A DNA stretch of 7,939 bases from CAZUDI01 sp964618975 (GTDB lineage Bacteria; Desulfobacterota; Desulfomonilia; UBA1062): assembly GCA_964618975.1 (NCBI GenBank), contig CAZUDI010000091.1, positions 1-7,939 on the forward strand, read 5' to 3'. Below, one piece after another: positions 1 to 6,796 of the stretch; position 1 is the first letter of the stretch; each line of letters starts with the position of its first letter. A program made the position numbers and the translations under genes. The notes below the pieces were generated by a model. That model was given only the letters and a program-made list of their open reading frames with translations. It made no database searches and was not told the origin of the DNA.

Positions 1-1350
1 ATGAAGAGAGGTCTGTTTGTAACGGCGGTGATGTGCCTGGTCCTGAGCGGGTGCATCTTAAGTTCATCACCCAAGTCGGCCAGCGTCAGCCTGCAGGCCT
101 GGGACACGCTCACCTTTGCTGTCAGGGTGCTGCCCGGGGATGCGACCATCGCTTGGTACCTCGACGGACAGGAGCTCGACGGGGTGACGGGCAAGGGCTT
201 CACCTATGCCCCCCTGGATAGCGACATCGGCGAGCACACACTCAAGGTCACCGAGAGCTCGTCCCTCTTCGGCAGCGAGAGCCGCACCTGGAGCATCACG
301 GTGCTGCCCTCCGCGTATGCGATCGTCACGGATCAGGCCCAGGCGCAGCAGGTCCTCTATGCCGCCTACGCCGGCATCGGCTACCGGGCGGCCGCCAGCC
401 AGGCCGACGATGCCCCGCTGTATGACGCCCTCTTCGAGGACCTGAATTTCCTGGGCGTGAATCTGGTGCTCACGACCCTCACGAGCGATCCGGAAATGCT
501 CAATAAGCTCACCGCGATCCTCTTGGGACAGACCCGTACGTTTGTTTACAGCGATAGCGCGAGCGGGCTGGCGACGACGCTGACCGTCAATCCGGGCACC
601 ATCAACCTGCTCACCGGGGTCATGCCCTTTGCCGGCAGCCTGAGGGTGGACGTGCCCGCGGGAGGCTATCCGTTCAATGGCTGCATCTATACCGGGGCCG
701 AGGGCAGCGACGATATCCTGGGCAGCGTCACGGGCACGGTCGATACGAGCGATATCGCCAACGCCCTGCAGAGCCTCAGGATCAACACCGTGCACCTCAC
801 CGCCACCGAGACGCTTTCCGCCTCGTACGCGGATGTGTTCACCGTGGACTACCATGCCTGGGAGATTGCCTATGCCATCGACTACGCGGTAAATCACCCG
901 GTCAATATGTCGATTTTGCCCATCAATTTCACCGGAACCGAATACACCCTCGATTTCAGGGACTACACCCTCAAGGGCGGCTTTGCGCTCGATGGCCAGC
1001 CCTATACCTTCAGCGACGGTGTACGTTACCTCCAGGAGCAGTGGACCTACAGCGAGGATGATGTGCTCGTCACCCGCACACTGATAGGCATTGCGGGCGA
1101 TTTGAGCGTGCCCGGTCTCGAGGGGCTCGTGACGGTCGACTCCGCCTTTGACGCCGTCGATCCCCTGGACAGCGGCACGATCGTGCGGGATGCAACGGGC
1201 CTCTGGAATGCCGGGGCTCTGACGATCGCCGGGTGCGACCGCGATATAGATGTGGCCTTCAGTGCAGCGGGAGAGGCCCAGTTCAGCGACCCCGATGGCG
1301 ATCTGGGGAGCTGGATAGTGGAGGCCTGGCAGGAGAGCCTGGCCCCCTAG
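1..1350 (+). CDS. Predicted outer-membrane lipoprotein with one Ig-like domain
   Basis: The 449-residue protein opens with a lipoprotein signal peptide: Lys2-Arg3, a hydrophobic stretch, then lipobox LSGC with the lipidated cysteine at residue 18. Residue +2 is Ile, not Asp, so outer-membrane sorting is likely by the E. coli rule. Residues about 25-103 form a compact Ig/PKD-like beta module: Trp52 in WYLDG, FTYAP at 67-71, GEHT at 77-80 and a closing Trp97 in WSITV. Residues 104-449 are rich in Thr, Ser, Gly and Asp with alternating hydrophobics, suggesting a beta-rich secreted domain, but I recognise no family. The gene begins at the first base of the window, so its promoter and ribosome binding site are not visible. 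It is followed by about 220 bases without a gene and then an intrinsic terminator. The same Ig-like module occurs twice in the lipoprotein at 4724-6190. Coding status and export are fairly sure; function is unknown. Confidence 0.88.
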   Translation: MKRGLFVTAVMCLVLSGCILSSSPKSASVSLQAWDTLTFAVRVLPGDATIAWYLDGQELDGVTGKGFTYAPLDSDIGEHTLKVTESSSLFGSESRTWSITVLPSAYAIVTDQAQAQQVLYAAYAGIGYRAAASQADDAPLYDALFEDLNFLGVNLVLTTLTSDPEMLNKLTAILLGQTRTFVYSDSASGLATTLTVNPGTINLLTGVMPFAGSLRVDVPAGGYPFNGCIYTGAEGSDDILGSVTGTVDTSDIANALQSLRINTVHLTATETLSASYADVFTVDYHAWEIAYAIDYAVNHPVNMSILPINFTGTEYTLDFRDYTLKGGFALDGQPYTFSDGVRYLQEQWTYSEDDVLVTRTLIGIAGDLSVPGLEGLVTVDSAFDAVDPLDSGTIVRDATGLWNAGALTIAGCDRDIDVAFSAAGEAQFSDPDGDLGSWIVEAWQESLAP

Positions 1351-1500
1351 CCGGCAGAAGGTCTCGCCGGAGAGTGTGGCGTCCATGCTTGTCCGCTTTG
1401 CGACTTGGACTAGCATGGCCCTGCGTCTGGGAGATTGCCTTTGTGGCCGATGGATTCGGCAATGCCTGGATATTTTCAGGGCATAGTATCAGGGTTAGCG

Positions 1501-1515
1501 AGGTCAGTGTGACCT
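1501..1515. repeat. Short inverted repeat AGGTCA-GTG-TGACCT
   Basis: Two perfect six-base arms are separated by three bases, lying between the lipoprotein gene and the terminator at 1577. It could be an operator half-site pair or chance. No convincing promoter boxes sit beside it, so no role is assigned. The 226 bases from 1351 to 1576 otherwise hold no supported gene. Confidence 0.3.
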
Positions 1516-1576
1516 GAGAAACGAAGGATAAGGTACGTTTATGCTGCGCGGACCCTTCAATGGGTAACGCGTCTGT

Positions 1577-1608
1577 GGGGCGGGGAGAGATCCCCGCCCC
1601 GTTTTTTT
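1577..1608 (+). terminator. Intrinsic terminator reading rightward, abutting the end of serC
   Basis: A perfect ten-base-pair GC-rich stem (arms GGGGCGGGGA at 1577-1586 and TCCCCGCCCC at 1591-1600) with the four-base loop GAGA is followed by G and seven T residues (1602-1608). The T-tract lies only on the plus-strand side, so it should terminate transcripts coming from the lipoprotein gene. The last T is the final base of the serC stop codon on the other strand. It would prevent antisense readthrough into serC. On the minus strand the same stem lacks a U-tract and would be a weaker terminator for serC. Confidence 0.85.
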
Positions 1609-2693
1609 CAGGCGTGGGCTTTTTTGAAGTCGTTCATAAAGTCGGCCAGCCTCCTGGCGCCCTCCAGGGGCAGGGCGTTGTAGAGCGAGGCGCGGATGCC
1701 GCCCACCGAACGGTGGCCCTTCAGCCCGATCAGGCCGGCCTTGCCCGCCCCGTCCAGGAACGCCTTCTCCAGGTCCTCAGTCGGCAGCCGGAAGGGGATG
1801 TTCATCTTGGAGCGCGAGGCCTTCTCCACCGTGCCGCGGTAGAAGTCGCCGTTGTCCAGGATGTCGTAGATGAGCCCGGCCTTGGCGTTGTTGACCTCCT
1901 CGACCTTGGCCACCCCGCCCTGGCCCTCGATCCAGCCGAGCACCTCGTGCACCACGAAGATGGCCGTCACCGGGCAGGTGTTGAACATGGAATTCTTCTC
2001 GGCGTGGGTCTTGTAGTTGAGCATGGTGAGCGTGTTTTCGGGGGCCTTCTCAGCCAGGTCCTCGCGGATGATGACCACGGTCACGCCGGCCGGGCCCATG
2101 TTCTTCTGCGCCCCGGCATAGATGATTCCGAAGTCGGCGACCTCGATGCGGCGGGAGAGGATGTCGGACGACATGTCTGCCACCAGGGGCACGTCACCGG
2201 TGGCGGGGAAGCTCTGCCACTGGGTGCCGTAGATGGTGTTGTTGGAGGTGATGTGGCAGTAGGCCGCACCCGGTGTGAGCCTGAGCTCGGAGGAATCCGG
2301 GATGCGGGTGTACTTCTGCTCCTTGGAGGACCCGGCGATGTTCACGACTCCCACCTTGCGGGCCTCCTTGATGGCGTTGGATGACCAACTCCCGGTATCG
2401 ATGTAGTCCGCTACCAGGCCGGGCCCCAGGAGGTTCAGCGGTACCATGGCGAATTGCAGGCTTGCGCCGCCCTGCAGGAAGAGAACCTTGTAGTTTTCCG
2501 GGATACCCATGATGGCACGCAGTTTTTCCTCGGTCTCGATGATCAGCGCGTCGAACTGCTTCGAACGGTGACTGACCTCCATGATGGACATGCCCGTATC
2601 GGCGAAGTTCAGCACGGCCCTGCTGGTGGTTTCCAGCACGCTCTCGGGAAGCACGGCCGGGCCGGGATTGAATACATAGATATCTCTTGCCAT
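1608..2693 (-). CDS. serC: Phosphoserine aminotransferase (SerC)
   Basis: This is the PLP-dependent cytosolic enzyme of the second step of serine synthesis. It converts 3-phosphohydroxypyruvate and glutamate to O-phosphoserine and 2-oxoglutarate. In many bacteria it also transaminates the 4-phosphohydroxythreonine precursor in PLP synthesis. The 361-residue length is typical. Family landmarks are the N-terminal FNPGPAVLP (8-16), SHRS (41-44), GGAS (75-78) for cofactor phosphate binding, Asp173 in VADMSSD, the PLP-lysine Lys197 in YAGAQKNMGPAG, and the C-terminal HRSVGGIRASLYNA (327-340). The reading frame continues upstream to 2822, but ATG 2693 gives the family N-terminus (MARDIYVFNPGPA) and has AAGGAGG ten bases upstream. 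It stands alone, without serA or serB beside it, divergent from the acyl-CoA dehydrogenase gene. The identification is secure. Confidence 0.97.
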   Translation of the reverse strand: MARDIYVFNPGPAVLPESVLETTSRAVLNFADTGMSIMEVSHRSKQFDALIIETEEKLRAIMGIPENYKVLFLQGGASLQFAMVPLNLLGPGLVADYIDTGSWSSNAIKEARKVGVVNIAGSSKEQKYTRIPDSSELRLTPGAAYCHITSNNTIYGTQWQSFPATGDVPLVADMSSDILSRRIEVADFGIIYAGAQKNMGPAGVTVVIIREDLAEKAPENTLTMLNYKTHAEKNSMFNTCPVTAIFVVHEVLGWIEGQGGVAKVEEVNNAKAGLIYDILDNGDFYRGTVEKASRSKMNIPFRLPTEDLEKAFLDGAGKAGLIGLKGHRSVGGIRASLYNALPLEGARRLADFMNDFKKAHA

Positions 2694-2703
2694 AATGATT
2701 CCG

Positions 2704-2710
2704 CCTCCTT
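2704..2710 (-). promoter_or_regulatory. Ribosome binding site of serC
   Basis: On the minus strand AAGGAGG precedes ATG 2693 by ten bases. It decides the start in favour of the 361-residue product over the upstream in-frame start at 2822, which would add 43 residues with no family counterpart. Confidence 0.8.
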
Positions 2711-2729
2711 GGTAGATGTTTAGGGAACT

Positions 2730-2759
2730 ACTATATACCAAAGAGCCCGATATGGTAAA
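2730..2759 (-). promoter_or_regulatory. Probable sigma70 promoter of serC
   Basis: Read on the minus strand, TTTACC (2759-2754) and TATAGT (2735-2730) are separated by 18 bases. The boxes match four and five of six consensus positions. The predicted transcript would start near 2723 and have a leader of about 30 bases before the ATG at 2693. No operator-like palindrome is seen within it. Confidence 0.5.
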
Positions 2760-2965
2760 GGGTCTAATCCTCTGTGGTTTGAGCCGGACAGCGTCTGCCC
2801 CGCCCTTTGCACACCGGGGCACTCACCCAGTCCCAGACACCCTTGCCTGTCCTCGGGAATACCGCCCCTGCCTGCCGTATGCAATAAAATGATACATGGG
2901 GGATGAGAGGGGAAGACCGCCTAGTGAGAAGGTGGCCGTGAGCGTTTATAAGGCGCTGGATGCGG

Positions 2966-2994
2966 TTGACACGGGGGTGGATACGGTCTATAAA
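2966..2994 (+). promoter_or_regulatory. Near-consensus sigma70 promoter of the acyl-CoA dehydrogenase gene
   Basis: A perfect -35 box TTGACA (2966-2971), a spacer of exactly 17 bases, and a -10 box TATAAA (2989-2994, five of six) predict a start of transcription near 3000-3002, about 95 bases before the ATG at 3096. So strong a core promoter suggests repression-type control, and the palindrome immediately downstream supplies a candidate operator. Confidence 0.8.
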
Positions 2995-2995
2995 A

Positions 2996-3011
2996 ATGAA
3001 TGATCATTCAT
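2996..3011. promoter_or_regulatory. Perfect 16-base palindrome, probable TetR-family operator
   Basis: ATGAATGATCATTCAT is its own reverse complement and begins one base after the -10 box, covering the expected transcription start. A bound dimer there would block initiation. The half-sites TGAATGA/TCATTCA are those I recall for Bacillus FadR, a TetR-family repressor of fatty-acid degradation released by acyl-CoA, although there a four-base spacer lies between them. Control of an acyl-CoA dehydrogenase by such a regulator makes biological sense. The regulator gene is not in this window, and its identity is inference. Confidence 0.7.
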
Positions 3012-3095
3012 ATCAGTGGGTGTGGCGGGTAAGACATGGTATGCGGAAAAAATCAGCGACATTTCCGTATACTTACATAATAAGGAGGGTAGGTT

Positions 3096-4244
3096 ATGGA
3101 TTTTGCGCTGAGTGATGAACACAAGATGGTACAGGAGATGGCGCGCAAATTTGCGGATCAGGAGCTCAAGCCGATTGCCGCCCAGTGTGATCAGGACCAC
3201 ACCCACAGCGCAGAGGCCGTGCGCAAGATGGCGGAGAACGGGTTCATGGGTGTGGCCATCCCCACCGAATACGGCGGGGCGGGCATGGATTACATGGCCT
3301 ATGCTCTGATCCTCACTGAGATATCACGTGGTTGTGCCAGCCACGGCGTGATCATGTCGGTAAACAATTCCCTCTACGGGTTCCCGGTCTACAGGTTCGG
3401 CAACGAAGCGCAGCGCCAGAAATTCAGCACCCCGGTCGCCTCGGGCGCGGCCCATGGTTGTTACGGACTGACCGAGGCCAATGCCGGATCGGATGCCGCC
3501 GGCATGAAGACCACGGCCGTGCTCGACGGCAACGAGTGGGTGCTCAATGGGGAGAAGAAGTTCATCACCAACGGCAATATCGCCAAGTATGCCGTGATTG
3601 CCGCGGTGACCGACAAGGACAAGGGCTACAAGGGGATCACCCAGTTCATCGTCGACCTCGAGGAGACGCCGGGATTCTCGGTGGGTAAGGTGGAGGAGAA
3701 GCTCGGTATCCGCGCCTCGGGCACCTCGGAACTGGTATTTCAGGATGCCCGCATCCCGAAGGACAACATCCTGGGCGATCCGGGCTCCGGTTTCAGGCAG
3801 ATGCTCACCACGCTGGACTCGGGCCGTATCGGCATCGCCTCGCAGGCCCTCGGCATCGCCAAGGCCTGCCTGGAGGAGTCGGTGAAGTATTCCAAGGAGC
3901 GTGTCCAGTTCGGCAAGCCGCTGGAGGCCTTCCAGATCACCCAGTTCAAGTTGGCCGACATGGCCACGCGCATCGATGCCTCCGAGATGCTCATCCTGAA
4001 GGCCGCCTGGCTGGAGAGCATGGGCCTGCCCTTTGAGCGTGAGGCAGCCCAGGCCAAGATGTTTGCCTCGGACACCGCCATGGATGCCACCATCGAAGGC
4101 GTACAGATCCTGGGCGGTTACGGCTATGTGACCGAGTACCCCATGGAGCGGCTCATGCGGGATGCCAAGATCACGCAGATCTACGAGGGCACCAACGAGA
4201 TCATGCGTGTGGTCATCGCGCGCAGCGTCCTCGGCAAGCGCTAG
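3096..4244 (+). CDS. Short-chain (butyryl-CoA type) acyl-CoA dehydrogenase
   Basis: This FAD-dependent cytosolic enzyme introduces the trans-2,3 double bond into acyl-CoA, the first oxidation of beta-oxidation or, run in reverse, crotonyl-CoA reduction. At 382 residues it has the usual length. The N-terminal helical domain occupies about residues 1-120. Signature 1 is at 125-133 (LTEANAGSD) in the middle beta domain. The C-terminal helical domain carries signature 2 (QILGGYGYVTEYP) and the catalytic base Glu364 in YEGTNE, the position used by short- and medium-chain members rather than isovaleryl or long-chain ones. ATG 3096 has AAGGAGGG six bases upstream. No etfAB, thiolase or hydratase gene is adjacent, so electron acceptor and chain length are open; branched-chain or aromatic-pathway substrates cannot be excluded. 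A strong promoter with an operator lies upstream and a terminator downstream, so it is probably monocistronic. Confidence 0.95.
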   Translation: MDFALSDEHKMVQEMARKFADQELKPIAAQCDQDHTHSAEAVRKMAENGFMGVAIPTEYGGAGMDYMAYALILTEISRGCASHGVIMSVNNSLYGFPVYRFGNEAQRQKFSTPVASGAAHGCYGLTEANAGSDAAGMKTTAVLDGNEWVLNGEKKFITNGNIAKYAVIAAVTDKDKGYKGITQFIVDLEETPGFSVGKVEEKLGIRASGTSELVFQDARIPKDNILGDPGSGFRQMLTTLDSGRIGIASQALGIAKACLEESVKYSKERVQFGKPLEAFQITQFKLADMATRIDASEMLILKAAWLESMGLPFEREAAQAKMFASDTAMDATIEGVQILGGYGYVTEYPMERLMRDAKITQIYEGTNEIMRVVIARSVLGKR

Positions 4245-4265
4245 GGAATCGCACGTCATCATACG

Positions 4266-4289
4266 GAGGGGTACTCTCGTGTACCCCTC
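4266..4289 (+). terminator. Hairpin terminator after the acyl-CoA dehydrogenase gene
   Basis: Perfect nine-base arms GAGGGGTAC (4266-4274) and GTACCCCTC (4281-4289) enclose a six-base loop, 22 bases after the stop codon. The following TCTATCCTTT is pyrimidine-rich but not a clean T-tract, so termination may be partial. Confidence 0.6.
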
Positions 4290-4723
4290 TCTATCCTTTC
4301 AGCCTCGCCCCCTGTTATCCTGCCTGCACGGATTTCGACGGACGCACCACTGCCGGGAAGTTTTCGCTCTCGTCGACAGGCAATCGCTCCCGGCGGAACC
4401 GTCCAAGAACCTCAGGGAAGCCGACGTGGCCTTATCTGTCCCGGAGGCGGAACGATTTGGTAAGTCGGGGTGCAGTTTCGCACCTGTATCAAGATAGTAA
4501 AATCAATAAGATGTGTTAAGCTCCAGATAATTGCCTGATAATCGAGTAGTTATTGTGGGGTCATGCGAAGGAGGTGTCGATCTGGCGACTCAGGCGCATT
4601 GACTGCAATAACTAGCTGATATCCGATTGCATTGCCGGGTCATTCGGAATGACAGGCGAGTGCGGGCCGTCCTGGCATGTCCCTTGCTGAAACAGGCGTA
4701 TCAACTTCAGGGAGACAGACAGC
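4290..4723. other. 434-base non-coding stretch before the second lipoprotein gene
   Basis: I see no convincing gene, RNA gene or riboswitch here. Its left half is GC-rich and its right half (about 4490-4560) AT-richer, as expected for a promoter region, but no good paired -35/-10 boxes are present; GATAAT at 4537-4542 is a possible -10 without a matching -35. A small five-base-pair hairpin (GGTGC/GCACC, 4469-4484) and the inverted repeat at 4639-4653 are the only structures noted. AGGGAG at 4709-4714 is the ribosome binding site of the next gene, nine bases before its ATG. Confidence 0.5.
4639..4653. repeat. Inverted repeat GTCATTC-G-GAATGAC upstream of the second lipoprotein gene
   Basis: Seven-base perfect arms flank a single base, 70 bases before the ATG at 4724. 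It uses the same TCATTC/GAATGA words as the palindrome at 2996-3011 but in the opposite (everted) order. It could be an operator for the lipoprotein gene, or chance. Confidence 0.4.
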
Positions 4724-6190
4724 ATGACGGGAAAGGCAGCGGCAATCTGTGCCACGGTTGTATCTTTGATGATATGCGCCTGTAACATCACCTTCAGCCC
4801 CCAGCAGACAACGATCAACGTACCGGTGGGCACCTCCCGGGCCTTCAGCTCCTCGGACCCCGGCACCCGCTGGATCCTCGACGACTGCCAGGTGGCAACG
4901 TCCCAGACGTACGTTTATGCCCCCGCGCCCGACGCAGTCGGCGGGCACACCCTTATCGCCCGGGCGACCACCGGCACGCAGCGTCGCTGGAGCATCCAGG
5001 TGGAACCTCAGGCCCTCTCCATCGAGGCCCGTGCCCCGGAAGGGCGCGTGACGGCCCTCATCGGGCAGGAATGCCGCTTCAGCGTGCAGGTCTCTGCCGC
5101 GTGTGAGCTGGAATGGCGTCTGGACGGGGAGGAGGTCATCTCCGCCGAGCCGCTGACCTTCACCTATGCGCCTGCGCCGGAGGATGAGGGACGGCATACC
5201 GTCAGCGTGCGGGCCTTCACGGATACCTCCAGCGACGAGGAGGCCTGGGAGGTCGAGGTGGTCCCCTCGGGGGGCGCGTATGACGACTTCGTGTATGACT
5301 ACGACTACCTCGTGAGTACCCGGGAGGAGTTTCTTACCACACTCGAGGCGGTCCTCCCCGGCGAGATCATCTATCTGGTCGACGACGCCGTGATCGATCT
5401 CAGCGGGCTCTCTGGCCTGGAGATCCCGGCCGGGGTGACCCTGGCCAGTGGGCGCGGCAAGGAAGCGGGGGTCTTGGGGGCGCTGATCTTCAAGGAGGCC
5501 TTTACCGGACCGGCGGCCCTTTTCCGGGTAAGGGGCGACGACGTGCGCCTGACCGGTCTGCGGCTGAGGGGGCCCGGGGCACAGTACGCCGGGAGCGACA
5601 CGACCGGCTCCCGTGGGATCACGACCAGCGCCAACCTGGAAGTGGACAACTGCGAGCTCTTCGACTGGAGCTACGCCGCCATCGATATCCAGGAGGCCCC
5701 GGGCATCGTGCCCCACATCCACCACAACCATATCCACGACTGCTGGGGGCCCCTGGGCTATGGCGTCATGATGGGCGTCGGCGAGCCCCTGATCGAACAC
5801 AACGTGTTCGATCGCTGTCGGCATGCGATCGCGGGCGTGGGCCAGGCCGGGTGCAGCTATGAGGCCCGCTACAACACGGTCCTAAGCGGCCGGCCCGACA
5901 ACCATTGTTTCGACATGCACAGCGACTCCGAGGCCTTAGATCCCTACCGACTCTTCACGACGCGTTACATGGCCGGGGACTGGATCAGGATCCACCACAA
6001 CACCTTTGCCTGGGATGAGGGCTTCGCCGTGTCGATTCGCGGGAAGCCGCGGGTGGGGGCCGAGATCCATGACAACCGCTTCCGGCATGTGACGATCGAC
6101 TCTGCCGTGCGTCAGAAATACAACCCGGGCAATATGAGCGTGTATGACAACGAGCTCGGCTACGGCCTGAGTGAGGACCAGGCCGATTAA
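4724..6190 (+). CDS. Predicted lipoprotein with two Ig-like modules and a parallel beta-helix domain
   Basis: The 488-residue protein has a lipoprotein signal: Lys4, a hydrophobic core and a lipobox ending ICAC with Cys20 as the lipidated residue (+2 Asn). Two Ig-like modules follow. The first is at about 23-95 (Trp50, VYAPAPD at 64-70, GGHT, closing Trp89) and the second at about 96-181 (WRLDGEE from Trp131, FTYAP at 146-150, GRHT, closing Trp165). After a Tyr/Asp-rich linker (185-196), residues about 200-480 show the repeating pattern of a right-handed parallel beta-helix as in pectate-lyase-like proteins. Examples are LTGLRLRG, LEVDNCEL, the His-rich HIHHNHIHDC (331-340), IEHNVFDRC, IRIHHNTF and IHDNRFRH. 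Such domains bind or cleave acidic polysaccharides. No catalytic residues can be assigned by eye, so lyase activity is only a possibility. ATG 4724 is supported by AGGGAG nine bases upstream. The minus-strand frame over 4640-5824 is a shadow. Confidence 0.9.
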   Translation: MTGKAAAICATVVSLMICACNITFSPQQTTINVPVGTSRAFSSSDPGTRWILDDCQVATSQTYVYAPAPDAVGGHTLIARATTGTQRRWSIQVEPQALSIEARAPEGRVTALIGQECRFSVQVSAACELEWRLDGEEVISAEPLTFTYAPAPEDEGRHTVSVRAFTDTSSDEEAWEVEVVPSGGAYDDFVYDYDYLVSTREEFLTTLEAVLPGEIIYLVDDAVIDLSGLSGLEIPAGVTLASGRGKEAGVLGALIFKEAFTGPAALFRVRGDDVRLTGLRLRGPGAQYAGSDTTGSRGITTSANLEVDNCELFDWSYAAIDIQEAPGIVPHIHHNHIHDCWGPLGYGVMMGVGEPLIEHNVFDRCRHAIAGVGQAGCSYEARYNTVLSGRPDNHCFDMHSDSEALDPYRLFTTRYMAGDWIRIHHNTFAWDEGFAVSIRGKPRVGAEIHDNRFRHVTIDSAVRQKYNPGNMSVYDNELGYGLSEDQAD

Positions 6191-6257
6191 CCCCCGAAAA
6201 GGCAAGATCCACTGCCAGGGGAAAGGAAGTTTATCGCTTAAACGTAAAAAGAGTTCA

Positions 6258-6297
6258 GACGGGCAACGGGGAGGACGCGCCGACCCTGTTGCCCGTC
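6258..6297. terminator. Long GC-rich hairpin after the second lipoprotein gene
   Basis: A 14-base-pair stem pairs 6258-6271 with 6284-6297, beginning GACGGGCAAC and containing one G-U pair, around a 12-base loop. It lies 68 bases after the stop codon. No T-tract follows on the plus strand. On the minus strand a U-rich run occurs only after a gap. It probably ends or stabilises the lipoprotein mRNA, but it is not a textbook intrinsic terminator. Confidence 0.5.
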
Positions 6298-6391
6298 AAT
6301 TCTCACGAATAGGTGCATAATAGGATACAGATTACGTCGATTAAAGCGGCCTTGCATAATATACCCGGAAAAGTCTCATGTAAGCCGGCCT

Positions 6392-6796
6392 TTGCCTGAC
6401 TGTCCTCCCGATCCCTTTAAGGAAAAACAGGTCTTATTGATATATTATATAACAGGTAGACTTGCTATGGCTGCTGCGACTGGTGCGTTAGGTGGATTCG
6501 GGAGTTCTTTAGGTCGAGCTATATTTTTTGGAGCTTTATCTAATATTTTTAATACCGCTTATCAACAAACAGATGATCCCTGTCACCAGTCAATAGACCC
6601 ATGGCAGATATTAAGAAGTGGGCTATATGGGGCTGATGGAGGTTCTATTGGATATGCTGGTGGTGCATTGGGTAGAATTTATTATCGACCTTACAATGTT
6701 ATTGGGCAAATAAAGGGACCGTTGCCTTCAAGTAATTACGGTGCATCAGGGGCAGCATTTGGTGCGACAAAAGGAGGTTTCATTGCAAATCAATAA
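6392..6796 (+). CDS. Small Gly/Ala-rich hydrophobic protein, probable displaced Rhs C-terminal toxin tip
   Basis: As read from TTG 6392 the product is 134 residues. The first ATG in frame is codon 26 (6467), giving 109 residues behind a weak AGGTAG. The frame is also open for many codons before 6392, so the true 5' end is uncertain, and it may be a 5'-truncated cassette rather than a free gene. It shows a hydrophobic Gly/Ala/Ser-rich stretch at about 26-58 (GALGGFGSSLG, then FFGALSNIF). A short polar segment with DPWQILRSG follows, then a second glycine-rich stretch (GGSIGYAGGALG) and a tail of GASGAAFGATKGG. Hydrophobic glycine-zipper composition of this kind is common in the variable tips of Rhs and other polymorphic toxins. 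Its last 14 bases overlap the downstream membrane protein. AT-rich codons (TTA, ATT, GGT) contrast with the genes to the left and suggest transfer. I do not recognise the family; a toxin role is inference. Confidence 0.55.
   Translation: MPDCPPDPFKEKQVLLIYYITGRLAMAAATGALGGFGSSLGRAIFFGALSNIFNTAYQQTDDPCHQSIDPWQILRSGLYGADGGSIGYAGGALGRIYYRPYNVIGQIKGPLPSSNYGASGAAFGATKGGFIANQ
6772..6777 (+). promoter_or_regulatory. Ribosome binding site deciding a TTG start for the membrane protein
   Basis: AGGAGG, within AAAAGGAGG, ends five bases before TTG 6783, inside the end of the preceding gene. It favours this start over the ATG at 6741, which has no such motif and would add 14 polar residues before the first membrane helix. 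Confidence 0.65.

Noticed and set aside
67..1416. Long minus-strand open frame (449 codons) opposite the first lipoprotein
   Set aside because: Shadow of a GC-rich gene. The plus-strand product has a clear lipoprotein signal and Ig-like module, while the minus product is low-complexity Gly/Arg/Ile-rich with no start signal.
1541..1567. Eight-codon leader-like frame (MLRGPFNG) just before the terminator, as in attenuation
   Set aside because: Downstream of the terminator lies only the antisense strand of serC, so there is no gene for it to attenuate.
1560..2384. Plus-strand open frame opposite serC
   Set aside because: Antisense shadow of serC; it would start inside the terminator region.
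2694..2822. N-terminal extension of SerC to the ATG at 2822
   Set aside because: Would cover the likely promoter and the ribosome binding site; the family N-terminus begins at 2693.
3324..4262. Minus-strand open frame opposite the acyl-CoA dehydrogenase
   Set aside because: Shadow of an unmistakable acyl-CoA dehydrogenase with both family signatures.
4162..4497. Plus-strand frame running past the end of the acyl-CoA dehydrogenase
   Set aside because: Begins out of frame inside that gene, crosses the terminator hairpin, has no ribosome binding site and no recognisable motif.
4640..5824. Minus-strand open frame (394 codons) opposite the second lipoprotein
   Set aside because: Shadow frame. 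The plus strand has lipobox, Ig-like modules and beta-helix pattern; the minus product has no recognisable motif and starts within the coding region.
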